From assembly GCA_035561355.1 (NCBI GenBank), contig DATMXS010000249.1:1-36160 (forward strand): a stretch of 36,160 nt of DNA. Direction: 5' to 3'. This DNA comes from DATMXS01 sp035561355. GTDB taxonomy: Bacteria > Acidobacteriota > Terriglobia > Bryobacterales > Bryobacteraceae. Below, piece after piece: positions 14,890 through 25,716 of this stretch. The translations under genes and the position numbers were made by a program. The stretch's first letter is position 1. Every line of letters begins with the position of its first letter. The notes under the pieces are model-generated. The model ran no database searches, was not told the DNA's origin, and saw only the letters and a program-made list of their open reading frames with translations.

Positions 14890-16398
14890 TCAGGGCAGGA
14901 TCCCGGCCGCGATCGGTCCGGGATCCTCGGTCACCGGCAGGCTGAGTCCTGGACGCGCCCAGATGCGGTATTCAGGGTCGGAGTAAACCTTTCGCCAGTC
15001 CGTGGAGGACATGCGTTTCTCCACCCGGTCTGAGCGGTGGATGAGAGCGACGTCGGTACCGTAGCTCGTGAGGACCTCCTTCCAGCGCGGGCCTGCCGAG
15101 TGAAAGCTCGTCAGTTCGTCGAAGGTTTTGTCCGGGTAGGCCACCTCGTACCGCCCGTCCATAGAGACGCGGGCCGCGGGGTAAAGCTTCCACATCACGT
15201 AACCACCCTGCTCGAAGGCCGTCAGGACGTTTCCGGTGAACCGCTGTGACCGCAGATACTCTACCGCCCCAACCGGGTACGGTTTAGCGGTGGGGTCGGA
15301 CGGCGCAGCGGTGGAGGGAACTATGAGTTTCCAATCACTGGCCGGACGGGTGATGACGGAAGCGCCCATCACGGCGACGCAGATGAGCCACGCTGCTGCG
15401 GCTAAATCCCAGTTTTGGCGCGTCACGTTTGCCAGGCGGTGTCCCAGTGGCGTCTTGGCAAGCCATCCCGGCACAACGCAAACTACGGCGATCGCGAATA
15501 ACGGCATCATCTTGACGTGCGTTGCGCCCGCATAGGCCATCAACAGAACGGCTGCCGCTCCGGAGGGGATCTCACGTCGCCTGAAGAGGGCTTCGACAAG
15601 GCCGTAAACCGCTACCGCCGCACACAAACCAAACGGAATCCAGACGGGCGTCGGATCGCGCCACATCGGGATCCACTCGCTGATGCTCGGCCTGGCCATG
15701 GTGAGCGCTCGCCACAGATAGCTGTAATAGGCCAGGCCGTAGGGGTTGACGATGAGCAGGGCCGCCATTCCCGCGGCAACGGCCACAAGGTGACGATGCG
15801 GCCTCCGCTGTATTAGCCGCTCGATCCAGGCGCCGCCGATGAGCACAAACCCGATTGCGCAACCGCCGTGGAGATTCGCCCAGAGCGGGAATGCGGCCAG
15901 CCACGGTAGCATCCACCGCCGCCCGCCTTCCTCGTCCGCCTGGAGGCGCCAGAGCAGGACGGCAACGAAAACGTACGTGTATGCCTGCGCGCGAACCGGC
16001 ATGAGTCCGGTCGCGAGCAGCCAAATCGCGGGTAGAGCCAGCCAGCCCCAGACAGCTACCGAACCGCCCCGGCGACGTCCGCACATGATCGCGATCACGG
16101 CGGCAGCCGCAGCCAGCAGGTACTTCAACATCAGGATGCCCGGGGCCCCAAAGCTGACGGCCAGCAGATATGCGACGACTCCGGCGCCCCACTCGTGGTG
16201 CACGACAACGGGCAGCGTGGGCGTGTAAGCGAACTGGTCCACCCAGGGGACGTGCCCGGAGGTGACAATTTCCCGTGCGAGCGCCATCTCGTGCCATAGG
16301 TCGCCATCGACATTGTTCGAGGCGGTCCGAACGAGAAGGGTCGCCCCGAGCGCGGTTCCCGCCAGGACGCCAAGGTAGTCGCGCGGATGAGAACTCAT
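14890..16398 (-). CDS. Multi-spanning membrane protein, GT-C-like fold
   Basis: The 502-residue protein has about ten to twelve predicted membrane helices through residue 350, then a soluble C-terminal domain. An early DGDLWHEMALAREI with acidic residues after the first helix, and HHEWGAG in the next loop, recall the first-loop acidic motif of GT-C glycosyltransferases that use lipid-linked sugars. The soluble end includes the motif NVLTAFEQGGYVMWKLYP and RVSMDGRYEV, seen in large acidobacterial and cyanobacterial membrane proteins of this sort. A role in transferring sugars to lipids or proteins is plausible but not shown. It converges on yggX with an 7-bp gap. Confidence 0.85.
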   Translation of the reverse strand: MSSHPRDYLGVLAGTALGATLLVRTASNNVDGDLWHEMALAREIVTSGHVPWVDQFAYTPTLPVVVHHEWGAGVVAYLLAVSFGAPGILMLKYLLAAAAAVIAIMCGRRRGGSVAVWGWLALPAIWLLATGLMPVRAQAYTYVFVAVLLWRLQADEEGGRRWMLPWLAAFPLWANLHGGCAIGFVLIGGAWIERLIQRRPHRHLVAVAAGMAALLIVNPYGLAYYSYLWRALTMARPSISEWIPMWRDPTPVWIPFGLCAAVAVYGLVEALFRRREIPSGAAAVLLMAYAGATHVKMMPLFAIAVVCVVPGWLAKTPLGHRLANVTRQNWDLAAAAWLICVAVMGASVITRPASDWKLIVPSTAAPSDPTAKPYPVGAVEYLRSQRFTGNVLTAFEQGGYVMWKLYPAARVSMDGRYEVAYPDKTFDELTSFHSAGPRWKEVLTSYGTDVALIHRSDRVEKRMSSTDWRKVYSDPEYRIWARPGLSLPVTEDPGPIAAGILP

Positions 16399-16523
16399 GC
16401 CCAGGTTGATTAGCGTCCGCAGATGGCGCTGCGGCGGGAGAGCGATTCAGGCGGCATCAGTACGGCTATTGTACACGCGCGCCGCCTGATATGCTCGCCG
16501 CTGAACCGCGTGTCGATATGTGC

Positions 16524-16552
16524 TTGTAAAGGCCTGGCCGCTCCCGTAGAAT
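16524..16552 (+). promoter_or_regulatory. Possible promoter upstream of the 16657 gene
   Basis: TTGTAA at 16524-16529 and TAGAAT at 16547-16552 are separated by 17 bp. The region 16399-16656 holds no gene I can support; it separates the divergent membrane protein and the small gene at 16657, so a promoter is expected here. Confidence 0.35.
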
Positions 16553-16656
16553 CGGGTTCCCGGGTGGCTGCGAGCCGCCGCGCTCGGCACAGCCGGTTCT
16601 GTGAAACGATGGGCGTCGTTTAGGCATCTTCTTCAATAGCGGGTGTTATCCTGAAG

Positions 16657-16986
16657 ATGGCCCGAGGAAGGGGCGAACGGGTGGACGAGAAACTGAAAGG
16701 CCTCATGCAAGAGTTGGGTAACGCGATCAACGAATCGCTGTCCGACTCGGACCGCATTGCGACAGCGATCGGCGAGATTCGCCGGGCCGGTTATGATGTG
16801 TTTCTCGTATTGGAAGCAACGATCGGGTTCAACCGGCGGGACGACGCGCCCGCTCAGGAGCCGCAATCCCGGTCCAAGCGCGCTTCCGGACGCGAACATG
16901 AGCACAAAACCAGGTTCAAATGGACTTCTCAGGACCAAAAATTCCTGAAAGCGCTCAAGATCGCCATTGACGAGGAAGCTCAATAG
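16657..16986 (+). CDS. Small conserved-type protein of unknown function
   Basis: A 109-residue soluble protein. The first half (KLKGLMQELGNAINESLSD to RRAGYDVFLVLEATIGF) looks like a folded unit with two helices and a beta strand. A charged low-complexity linker follows, then a short C-terminal helix (SQDQKFLKALKIAIDEE). An in-frame GTG at 16681 has a better ribosome site (GGAAGGGG) and would remove eight basic residues; it may be the true start. No function can be assigned. The 3' end overlaps the convergent glycosyltransferase by 32 bp. Confidence 0.68.
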   Translation: MARGRGERVDEKLKGLMQELGNAINESLSDSDRIATAIGEIRRAGYDVFLVLEATIGFNRRDDAPAQEPQSRSKRASGREHEHKTRFKWTSQDQKFLKALKIAIDEEAQ

Positions 16987-18064
16987 CCTCGGTCAGTTCT
17001 TTATAAACCGACCACGTTTTCCGCGCGGCGGCTTCCCATGTGTATTCTGCCGCACGCAGGCGTCCCCGGGCCGCTAGGGCACGCCGCAGGTCTGGTTCTC
17101 GCGTAAGCCGCTCTAAAGCGCTGGCGATTTCCTCCTCATCGGTCGGATTCACGTTGATTGCAGCCGTGCCTGACACTTCGGCCAGCGCGGAGGTGCTCGA
17201 AGTCAACACCGGCAACCCCCACGCCATCGCCTCGAGCACTGGAATCCCGAAGCCCTCACCCAGGGATGGGAAAGCGAACAGGGAAGCGCGGCGGTAGAGG
17301 TCGTTGAGCGCTTCGGCCGGCACATACCCGCGCAACTCAATGTCTCCCCGCCGGGGGCTCCGTTCGATCTCATCGACGACCGCGTCCGCGCCATAACCGG
17401 ACGAACCCACCAGCACGAGCCTCCAGCCCGGCTGAGCGGCGCGAAACGCGCGCACTAGACGCGCAACGTTCTTTCGTTTCTGGACCGCGCCCACGTGCAG
17501 GACGATGCGTTCGCGCACTGTTTCGTCCGGCGCCTGCTCCGGAACTCGCACGCCGTGCGGGATCACCTGGATGCGCTCCCGCGTGACACCAAGCAATTCC
17601 TTAACCTGCCCGGCCGTGAACTCGGAAACGGCAATGATGCGATCCGCGCGTTGCGCCGCATCGCGCGCGAACGCCTCAAAGCGGCGCCGGAAGTCCGGGG
17701 AAGAGTACTCCTCCGTGAGTACGAAGAGATCGTGGAAAGTGGCGACCGCCGCGCGAAACTCGGCTCGCGGGAGCCGCTGATTCAGGCCATGGAAGAGCGC
17801 CGCCGAGCCGGGGACGAGCGGCTCTTGAAGCAGCCGCCTGCTGCAGTTGCCGGGCAGGCGCTCGCGAAGCGACTTCAAAAACCGATGCGGCCTGTAACAC
17901 CACAGGAACTCGGCCTCAGGATGGAGGCGCGCCAATTCCCGCATCAATTCGCACGAGTACACGCCTACCCCGCTCAGGCTTCGTCCCACGCTGTATGTGG
18001 CGTCCAACGCGATCCGCACTCGAACAGAGTATCGGATACGGAACGGCGCCGGAGCGCGAGCCAT
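16955..18064 (-). CDS. GT4-family glycosyltransferase
   Basis: A 369-residue GT-B fold enzyme. The N-terminal domain starts RIALDATYSVGRSLSGVGVYS, which is the usual acceptor-side glycine loop of the mannosyltransferase-like GT4 group. The C-terminal domain has the nucleotide-sugar motif SLGEGFGIPVLEAMAWGLPVLTS with the E-x7-E pattern. HVGAVQKRKNVARLVRAF is the linker strand typical of the family. It should transfer a sugar from an activated donor to a surface glycan or lipid carrier. The start is uncertain: an in-frame GTG at 18019 would begin at VRIALDA and remove fifteen basic residues. It lies just upstream of, and divergent to, the plus-strand glycan cluster. Confidence 0.93.
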   Translation of the reverse strand: MARAPAPFRIRYSVRVRIALDATYSVGRSLSGVGVYSCELMRELARLHPEAEFLWCYRPHRFLKSLRERLPGNCSRRLLQEPLVPGSAALFHGLNQRLPRAEFRAAVATFHDLFVLTEEYSSPDFRRRFEAFARDAAQRADRIIAVSEFTAGQVKELLGVTRERIQVIPHGVRVPEQAPDETVRERIVLHVGAVQKRKNVARLVRAFRAAQPGWRLVLVGSSGYGADAVVDEIERSPRRGDIELRGYVPAEALNDLYRRASLFAFPSLGEGFGIPVLEAMAWGLPVLTSSTSALAEVSGTAAINVNPTDEEEIASALERLTREPDLRRALAARGRLRAAEYTWEAAARKTWSVYKELTEAIELPRQWRS

Positions 18065-18102
18065 TTGGGCTTTGTGCGATACAATTCAATTAAGCCCTTT
18101 TC

Positions 18103-19254
18103 ATGCTCACTGGGACACTTCTGGGAACTGCCGTCGGATTTGTGCTTTGGGTGATCGCCGGATACCCGCTTGCACTTTCGTGGCTGGCACGCCGCCGCGC
18201 CCTGCCGACCGTGAAGCGACTCGATCACCGGACCGTTTCGATCCTCCTCCCGGTCCACGATGGCGAAGCCTGGATCGGGCCGAAGCTCGAGTCCATCCTG
18301 AACCTTAGCTACCCCAGGAAGCTGGTCCAGACAATCGTGATTTGCGACGGCTGCACGGATCGTACCGAGCAGATCGCCCGTCGCTACGCGCGGTTTGGGT
18401 TGGAGGTCATCGCGCTCCCTCACGGTGGGAAGGCGGTGGCGCTGAACGAAGGGCTCCGGCGGGCAACAGGCGAGATCCTGTTCTTCACTGACGTCCGTCA
18501 GCAACTTGACCGCGATTGTCTCGCGAATCTGGTGGCGTGCTTTGCCGACTCGCGCGTCGGTGCGGTCAGCGGCGAACTGGTGATCTGCGACGGCGCGACC
18601 CACGAGGAGGCGAATACTGGCCTCTACTGGAAATATGAGAAGTGGCTCCGCAAGCGGCAGAGCCGGCTGGATTCGGTCCTGGGAGCGACCGGCGCCGTAT
18701 GGGCGATCCGGGCCGCACTCGCCCGGCCGCTGGCGCCGGAGACCATCCTCGATGACGTGAACCAGCCGTTGAACGCGTTCTTCGCTGGTTATCGCGTGCT
18801 GATCGAAGAATCGGCCCTCGCTTACGATTACCCCACCTCGCTCGAAACGGAGTTCCGCCGGAAGGTCAGGACGCAGGCGGGTGTTTACCAGACCATACGC
18901 GAGTTTCCGGAGTTGCTTTCGCAGACCCGGAACCGCATGTGGCTCCACTTCATGTCGCACAAATTGGGGAGGCTGTTGCTGCCTTGGGCGCTTCTCTCGA
19001 TTCTGCTCTTGAGCTTCGCGCTGCCCCCCGTTTGGCGCGCGCTGTTCGTCGCCTCGCAGGCTCTGTTCTACGGCTTGGCAGCGGCAGATATGGTAATTCC
19101 GGAACGATCGCGGCTGAAACGCCTGTCGTCACCCGTCCGGACGTTTGTCGTCCTCATGGCGGCCGCGGCAATGGCGGTTTCCATCCTATTCGTCTCGCAC
19201 AAGACCCTGTGGAAGGAAACACGCGTCACGATCGAGAAAGCCCGAGCCGCATGA
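18103..19254 (+). CDS. Membrane-anchored GT2-family glycosyltransferase
   Basis: The 383-residue protein has one N-terminal membrane helix, a GT-A catalytic domain (about 45-270) and two or three C-terminal helices. This is the layout of processive-type GT2 enzymes of the IcaA/BcsA-like class. SILLPVHDGEAWIGPKLESIL starts the fold, ICDGCTD marks the nucleotide site, FFTDVRQQL is the DXD-like metal site, and ILDDVNQPL contains the acidic pair of the catalytic base region. The usual QxxRW motif is altered (RRKVRTQAGV). It probably adds sugars to a growing surface polysaccharide. Its stop overlaps the next ATG by 4 bp (ATGA). Confidence 0.93.
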   Translation: MLTGTLLGTAVGFVLWVIAGYPLALSWLARRRALPTVKRLDHRTVSILLPVHDGEAWIGPKLESILNLSYPRKLVQTIVICDGCTDRTEQIARRYARFGLEVIALPHGGKAVALNEGLRRATGEILFFTDVRQQLDRDCLANLVACFADSRVGAVSGELVICDGATHEEANTGLYWKYEKWLRKRQSRLDSVLGATGAVWAIRAALARPLAPETILDDVNQPLNAFFAGYRVLIEESALAYDYPTSLETEFRRKVRTQAGVYQTIREFPELLSQTRNRMWLHFMSHKLGRLLLPWALLSILLLSFALPPVWRALFVASQALFYGLAAADMVIPERSRLKRLSSPVRTFVVLMAAAAMAVSILFVSHKTLWKETRVTIEKARAA

Positions 19255-20366
19255 GACCGCAGCCCGTGCTGCTGATGGTCCGGGAACTCGGGTTGGGCGG
19301 CAGCGAGCGCCAGGCCGCCGAGATCGCCCGCGCGCTCGATCGCAGCCGTTTTGAGGCGCACGTCGGGTGTTTCCGCCCGAACGGGTTCCGGGCGGATGAC
19401 CTGCGCGAGGCCGGTGTTCCGGTCGCCGAGTTTCCGGTGCGGTCATTCGTTGCGCCGTCCGTGCTCGCCGGGGCGGCGGCTTTCGGGCGCTACGTCCGGC
19501 AACACGGCATCGAGTTGGTGCACTCCTTCGACCAGCCGTCGAACCTGTTTGCAGTTCCGGTCGCACGGGCCTACGGTGCTCCGCGGGTTGTTTCGAGCCA
19601 ACGCGCCCATCGGGAACTCGCAGGAGGAATGCGGCGCCACCTGGTGCGTCTGACCGACCTGATGGTGGACGCGATCGTCGTCAATTGCCTCTCCGTGCAG
19701 CGCCAGCTCGTGGAGCAGGAAAAAGTGCCCGCAAGCCGTATACGGCTCTGTTATAACGGCCTCGATACGGCCGTCTTCAGGCACCAGCGCGGGCCGCGGC
19801 CGGAGGCTCTGAGCGACGCCTGCCTGGTGATCGGAGTGGTGTGCGCGCTACGCCCCGAAAAGAGCATCGACGTGCTGCTGCGAGCCTTCGCTGCCGTGCG
19901 GGAGTTCCGGCCCGGACTGAAGCTCGCGATCGTCGGGAGCGGGCCTGAGGGCGGGCGGCTCACGGCACTGGCAGGGGAACTCGGCGTCGCAGGGCAATGC
20001 CATTTCGAGCCTGCTACCGGCTCCGTAGCGGAATGGCTCCGGGGTATTGACATCTTCGTGCTGCCGTCGCGCTCCGAAGCGTTCTCGAACTCGCTGATGG
20101 AAGCGATGGCGAGCGGGTGCTGCGCGGTGGCGTCGGACACCGGCGGCAACCCTGAATTGGTAGAGCGCGGCCGCACGGGGCTGCTCTTCGCCCCCGGCGA
20201 CGCGGGCGCGCTTGCGGAGTGCTTGCGCCTGGTGCTCGAGAACGATGCTCTCCGCCACCGTCTGGCGCAGGCGGGCGCGGAACGCATCCACAACGACTTC
20301 TCGCTAGGCGCGGCGGCACGCGCTATGGGCGCCATTTACGAATCGGTGCTGGAAGGAGGCGTCTGA
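19251..20366 (+). CDS. GT4-family glycosyltransferase
   Basis: A 371-residue GT-B enzyme. The start at 19251 (MRPQPVLLMVRELGLGGSERQ) is fixed by the ATGA overlap with the GT2 gene and by the family's glycine-rich opening; a longer in-frame version from 18939 is an artefact. The C-terminal half has VGVVCALRPEKSIDVLLRAF-like features and SRSEAFSNSLMEAMASGC, the E-x7-E donor site. The substrate is unknown. It is followed after one base by the FkbH gene, so all four genes from 18103 to 22400 are probably translated together. Confidence 0.93.
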   Translation: MRPQPVLLMVRELGLGGSERQAAEIARALDRSRFEAHVGCFRPNGFRADDLREAGVPVAEFPVRSFVAPSVLAGAAAFGRYVRQHGIELVHSFDQPSNLFAVPVARAYGAPRVVSSQRAHRELAGGMRRHLVRLTDLMVDAIVVNCLSVQRQLVEQEKVPASRIRLCYNGLDTAVFRHQRGPRPEALSDACLVIGVVCALRPEKSIDVLLRAFAAVREFRPGLKLAIVGSGPEGGRLTALAGELGVAGQCHFEPATGSVAEWLRGIDIFVLPSRSEAFSNSLMEAMASGCCAVASDTGGNPELVERGRTGLLFAPGDAGALAECLRLVLENDALRHRLAQAGAERIHNDFSLGAAARAMGAIYESVLEGGV

Positions 20367-20367
20367 C

Positions 20368-22176
20368 GTGAGCGTCGCTGAGATCCTTGCGGAACTCGAC
20401 CGGAACCCGTCTCTGGCCGCATACTCCGCAGCGGCGAGGAAGCTGCGGTCGGCCGCCGGACTGAAGCCGTTCCGCGTTGCGCTGCTGGCGAACCACACGC
20501 TGGATATCGGAACCGCGCTCGGCGTCGAAGCCGCCCGGCGAGGCCTTGCGCTGGAGCTGTACCAGGCCGGGTACGATCAGTACCGGCAGGAGCTTCTGAA
20601 CGCCGGCGGAGGCTTGGACGCGTTCCGTCCCGACGCGGTACTGGTCTCGCTGAACCTCGAGAGCACCTTCCCTGGAGTTTCGGGCGCAACCTGCGCTGTC
20701 ACAACGGGGCTGCCCAGTGCGCGGGAGTGGGCGGAATCGCTCCGTGCCGTGCTGGGTTCGTACCGCGAACGCAGCGCGGTCCCAATCTTCGTGCTCGACT
20801 TCATCCCGCCGGTGCACGATATGGACGGCGTTTTCGGTGGCGGCGGGCTGTTCGGCTGGACCATGGAACTGAATGGAGTGCTCCGGGCAGTGGCGGCCGG
20901 CCTCCCTTCGGTGTTTGTGATCGACGCTGCCAAACTGGCGTGTTCCACGACCCTGGCCGAATGGCGCGACCCGCGGATGTGGCTGCTGGCGCGGGCGGGC
21001 ATCAATCCGAAGAAGTTTCCGCTGCTCGCGGCGCGGATCGCCCGCAGCTTTGCCGCTCTCACGCGGCCGGCCGCGAAATGCCTTGTACTCGATCTCGACA
21101 ATACGCTTTGGGGTGGAGTTCTCGGCGATGCGGGCGCTGACGGCGTCTTGTGCGCGGATACCGATTACCCCGCCAATGCGTATGCCGGGTTCCAGCGCGC
21201 CGTCGTCGCGCTGCGAAGCCGCGGCGTGCTGCTGGCGGTGGCGAGCAAGAACGACCGCGAGAGCGTTGACGATGTCTTCGGCCGTCGCCGTGAAATGCCG
21301 CTGAAATCCGGGCACATCAGCGATTGGGAAGTACACTGGGGCCCGAAGCCCGAATCACTCCAGCGAATCGCGGAGCGGCTGAACATCGGCCTCGATAGCC
21401 TCGTTTTCCTGGACGACAATCCCGCCGAGGTGGACCTGGTCAGGATGACGCTGCCGCAGGTGCGGGCTTACGTAATGCCGAAACGCCCCGAGGAGTTCGC
21501 CCCGTTTCTGGCGAGCCTCGAAGACTTCGATCAACTGTGGCTATCCGCCGAGGACCTGCGCCGTGCGGAGCTGTATGAAGCGCGCAAGAAGACGGCCGAA
21601 ATCGCAGCAACCTCTACGGATCTCGAATCCTTTTACCGTTCCCTGCGAACCGTGGTGACGCCCGAGCCGGCGAGTCCGGCGAATTTCGATCGGCTGGTTC
21701 AGCTCATCCACAAAACGAACCAGTTCAACCTGACCACGCGGCGGCACGATGCGGCTGCGCTCAAAGAGCGCATGGATCGCGGCTCGGAGCTCTGGGGGTT
21801 CCGGGCGTCCGATCTTCACGGAGACCACGGGATCATCGCAGTGGCGCTGCTCGACTTCGCGGACTCCGCGTGCGTGGTGGACACGCTGCTGATGAGTTGC
21901 CGTGTAATCGGCCGAACCATCGAGACGGCGATCCTGAGTTTCCTTGAAGAGCGTGCAGCCGCGCGAGGCGCCGGCGAGATACGCGGCGAGTATCGGCCGA
22001 CGCCCAAGAACGGGCCGGCACGGGACTACTACGAGCGGCACGGTTACCTCCGTACCGGAGAAAGCGACGCAGCCACCGTGTGGGTGAAGGATGTCTCACG
22101 CGGGCGCACAGAGTGCCCTGAGTGGATCGCACTTACGGGCGAATTGACCGAAGCCGCGGGAGCCGAACGGAAATGA
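20368..22176 (+). CDS. FkbH-like protein (HAD-IIIC phosphatase/acyl loader)
   Basis: The 602-residue protein starts with GTG. An N-terminal domain (about 1-230) of SGNH-like type precedes the HAD domain. The HAD motif is LDLDNTLWGG with D242 and D244, followed by VASKND and FLDDNPAEVD. The C-terminal part (about 420-590) is the GNAT-like portion seen in FkbH proteins, including LVQLIHKTNQFNLTTRR. FkbH proteins take 1,3-bisphosphoglycerate, dephosphorylate it and load a glyceryl unit onto an acyl carrier protein. The next gene encodes exactly such a carrier. In polyketide pathways this unit becomes an extender; beside glycosyltransferases it more likely decorates a glycan or lipid. Confidence 0.94.
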   Translation: MSVAEILAELDRNPSLAAYSAAARKLRSAAGLKPFRVALLANHTLDIGTALGVEAARRGLALELYQAGYDQYRQELLNAGGGLDAFRPDAVLVSLNLESTFPGVSGATCAVTTGLPSAREWAESLRAVLGSYRERSAVPIFVLDFIPPVHDMDGVFGGGGLFGWTMELNGVLRAVAAGLPSVFVIDAAKLACSTTLAEWRDPRMWLLARAGINPKKFPLLAARIARSFAALTRPAAKCLVLDLDNTLWGGVLGDAGADGVLCADTDYPANAYAGFQRAVVALRSRGVLLAVASKNDRESVDDVFGRRREMPLKSGHISDWEVHWGPKPESLQRIAERLNIGLDSLVFLDDNPAEVDLVRMTLPQVRAYVMPKRPEEFAPFLASLEDFDQLWLSAEDLRRAELYEARKKTAEIAATSTDLESFYRSLRTVVTPEPASPANFDRLVQLIHKTNQFNLTTRRHDAAALKERMDRGSELWGFRASDLHGDHGIIAVALLDFADSACVVDTLLMSCRVIGRTIETAILSFLEERAAARGAGEIRGEYRPTPKNGPARDYYERHGYLRTGESDAATVWVKDVSRGRTECPEWIALTGELTEAAGAERK

Positions 22177-22400
22177 CCAACGAACTTCGCGAAATCCTCA
22201 CCAACGTTCTTGAAGTCGATGCGATCTCGGAGCAGGATTCCTCTGAGACCGTGCCCAATTGGGATTCGGTGCGGCACTTGAGCCTGGTAATGGCCCTGGA
22301 GGATCACTACGGGCTGACGTTCGAGGCGGACGAGATTCCAAACCTGGTTTCGGTGCAGAGTATCAGCGAGGCCATCCAGAGGCGGGCAGCGGCTGCCTGA
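22173..22400 (+). CDS. Acyl carrier protein
   Basis: A 75-residue carrier protein starting at 22173 (MTNELREIL), where the ATG overlaps the FkbH stop (ATGA). The phosphopantetheine attachment Ser lies in NWDSVRHLSLVMALED, the usual D-S-[LV] motif. Its position straight after FkbH indicates a dedicated carrier for the glyceryl unit, rather than the fatty-acid ACP. The longer in-frame start at 22122 is inside the FkbH gene and lacks support. Confidence 0.93.
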   Translation: MTNELREILTNVLEVDAISEQDSSETVPNWDSVRHLSLVMALEDHYGLTFEADEIPNLVSVQSISEAIQRRAAAA

Positions 22401-22457
22401 GGGCGGCCCGTCTACCACCCTGGTCCTATACCCGCCTAACCCTGTAGTTCCATTCAG

Positions 22458-22472
22458 CCCGCCCGTGGCGGG
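22458..22472. other. Short GC hairpin between ACP and PEP-CTERM genes
   Basis: CCCGCC and GGCGGG flank a three-base loop (CGT). No T-run follows, so a classical terminator is not supported on either strand. It lies in the 87-bp gap before the PEP-CTERM gene. Confidence 0.3.
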
Positions 22473-22487
22473 GGACACAATGGCAGC

Positions 22488-23183
22488 ATGCAGCGGGTTC
22501 TACTCGCGCTCCTCGCGATTTTGCCCGCCTGGGCGGGGCGCATTGATATCACCTACGACACATTGGTGAGCCTCCGCACGGGCGCGCAACTCGAAATCAC
22601 GATCTCGACCGGCGTCCGGCCCTCCGGCATCGGGTTCCAGATCCTTGGCCCGGCACTCGACGGCGCAGCGGTGTCCCTCATGGACGGCAGCACGCTCCCC
22701 TACTATTCCGGATACCTGTTCGAGGCGCGTTTGGAATCGCTGGACCGGCGAGTTTCGGTCCCGGTGAGCCGGCTTGTCCTGACGCCCGGGCAAGCCAGCA
22801 TCTCGGGGTTTGAAAGGGCGGTCGCGGTTCTGGACGGTTTCAGCCGCGTGCCGGAGGGCTTTTTCGACGACGGCGAAAACCAGGCGCTCTTGCGGATCGT
22901 GAACCTCGGGCCGGCAGTTGAATTCGGCTTGGGTTCTGGCTACACGGTCCGCAATGCGATCAGCATCCCGGGACTGCCCGGGGCGGACGGAACGGAGCGT
23001 TCGGGCCGCGTGCAGTCCATCCTTCTTGCATCACCAGATGAAGGCAGCGGCAGGGTCGCAATGCGAACCGCCGCGCAAGCCGAAACGCCCGAACCGGAAA
23101 CAGCGCTGCTGCTGGCGGCGGCGTTGGGCGGACTGGCAGTATTCGCCAGCCTCTCGCGGCGCAAACGCCGCGGCGTATCGTAA
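22488..23183 (+). CDS. PEP-CTERM sorting-domain protein
   Basis: The 231-residue protein has an N-terminal signal peptide (MQRVLLALLAILPAWAG) and a C-terminal PEP-CTERM tail: PEPETALLLAA, a hydrophobic helix and the basic end SRRKRRG. Such proteins are sorted by an exosortase and are often linked to extracellular polysaccharide genes, as here. The mature part has repeated beta-strand character, with no known enzyme motif. No exosortase is present in this window. The function is unknown. Confidence 0.88.
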   Translation: MQRVLLALLAILPAWAGRIDITYDTLVSLRTGAQLEITISTGVRPSGIGFQILGPALDGAAVSLMDGSTLPYYSGYLFEARLESLDRRVSVPVSRLVLTPGQASISGFERAVAVLDGFSRVPEGFFDDGENQALLRIVNLGPAVEFGLGSGYTVRNAISIPGLPGADGTERSGRVQSILLASPDEGSGRVAMRTAAQAETPEPETALLLAAALGGLAVFASLSRRKRRGVS

Positions 23184-23199
23184 ACCCATTCGAGCGACG

Positions 23200-24835
<1,636 letters not shown>

Positions 24836-24843
<8 letters not shown>

Positions 24844-25618
24844 CGTGATTGATAGTGGTGCGGGAGGACCAGGACGCGAGTTGTTCCGCTTCATGAAACA
24901 TCCGGACGACGCGTTCCAGGTCCGCGGGGGTGTCTACGCCGATCGATTCATAGTCGGTTTCGACCACCCGGATGCGGTGCCCGTTCTCGAGCGCGCGCAA
25001 CTGCTCCAGTTTCTCGGCCTGCTCCAACGGGCCTGAGGGTAGCTGCGAGTAGGAGAGCAGGAAGTCGCGCTGATAGACGTATAGACCTATGTGCTTATAG
25101 TGCTCGGTTGTGCCCACGGCGTCCCTCACGTGCGGGATGGGAGACCGGGAAAAATAGATTGCGTTGCCCGTGAAGTCGGTGACCACCTTGACCACATTCG
25201 GGTTGGCAAGTTCGGCCGGGTCTTCAATGCGCTTCTTGAGAGTCCCCATGGGGATGTGCGGCTCGTCGAGAAGCCCGAGGATGGCGGCGTCGATGGCGTC
25301 GGGGTCGATAAGCGGCTCGTCGCCTTGAATGTTGACGATGAGGGAGGCATTCTCCGCGCTGGCGACCTCGGCTACGCGATCGGTGCCGGAAGCGTGATCG
25401 GCGCGGGTCATGCGGACGGGTGCGCCGAAACGTCGGGCGGCTTCGCGGATTCGCTCGTCGTCGGTGGCGATGATGACCTGCGTCAGGTACCGCGCCCGGC
25501 TAGCCCGCTCAAAGACGTGAGCCAGCATAGGCTTACCATCGATAGCGACGAGGGCTTTACCGGGGAAACGTGAGGATTGATAGCGCGCCGGAATGACGCC
25601 CAATATCCGACCGGGCAC
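24836..25618 (-). CDS. kdsB: 3-deoxy-manno-octulosonate cytidylyltransferase
   Basis: The 260-residue protein starts with GTG at 25618 and opens with GVIPARYQSSRFPGKAL, the nucleotide-binding motif of sugar cytidylyltransferases. Further motifs are HASGTDRVAE and NIQGDEPLI, which are diagnostic of KdsB. It activates Kdo as CMP-Kdo for lipid A-core assembly, so the organism should have an LPS outer membrane. It is transcribed with pyrG. Confidence 0.96.
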
Positions 25619-25716
25619 GTTCGATCATAGCATGCCACCCCCGCGGGCCGACCGCTGCTCCGGCGGTAAAGTTCCAGGCGCACACACCCGCGTCCGTCCG
25701 ATGGTAGCGTTGCGGT

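Noticed and set aside
17974..18960. Long minus-strand open frame across the GT2 gene
   Set aside because: Overlaps a clear glycosyltransferase and has no recognisable domains.
20323..21336. Minus-strand open frame of 337 codons across FkbH
   Set aside because: Composition rich in Arg, Gln and His, typical of antisense frames; FkbH is unambiguous.
22458..22472. Rho-independent terminator after the ACP gene
   Set aside because: A stable stem exists but no T-run follows on either strand.
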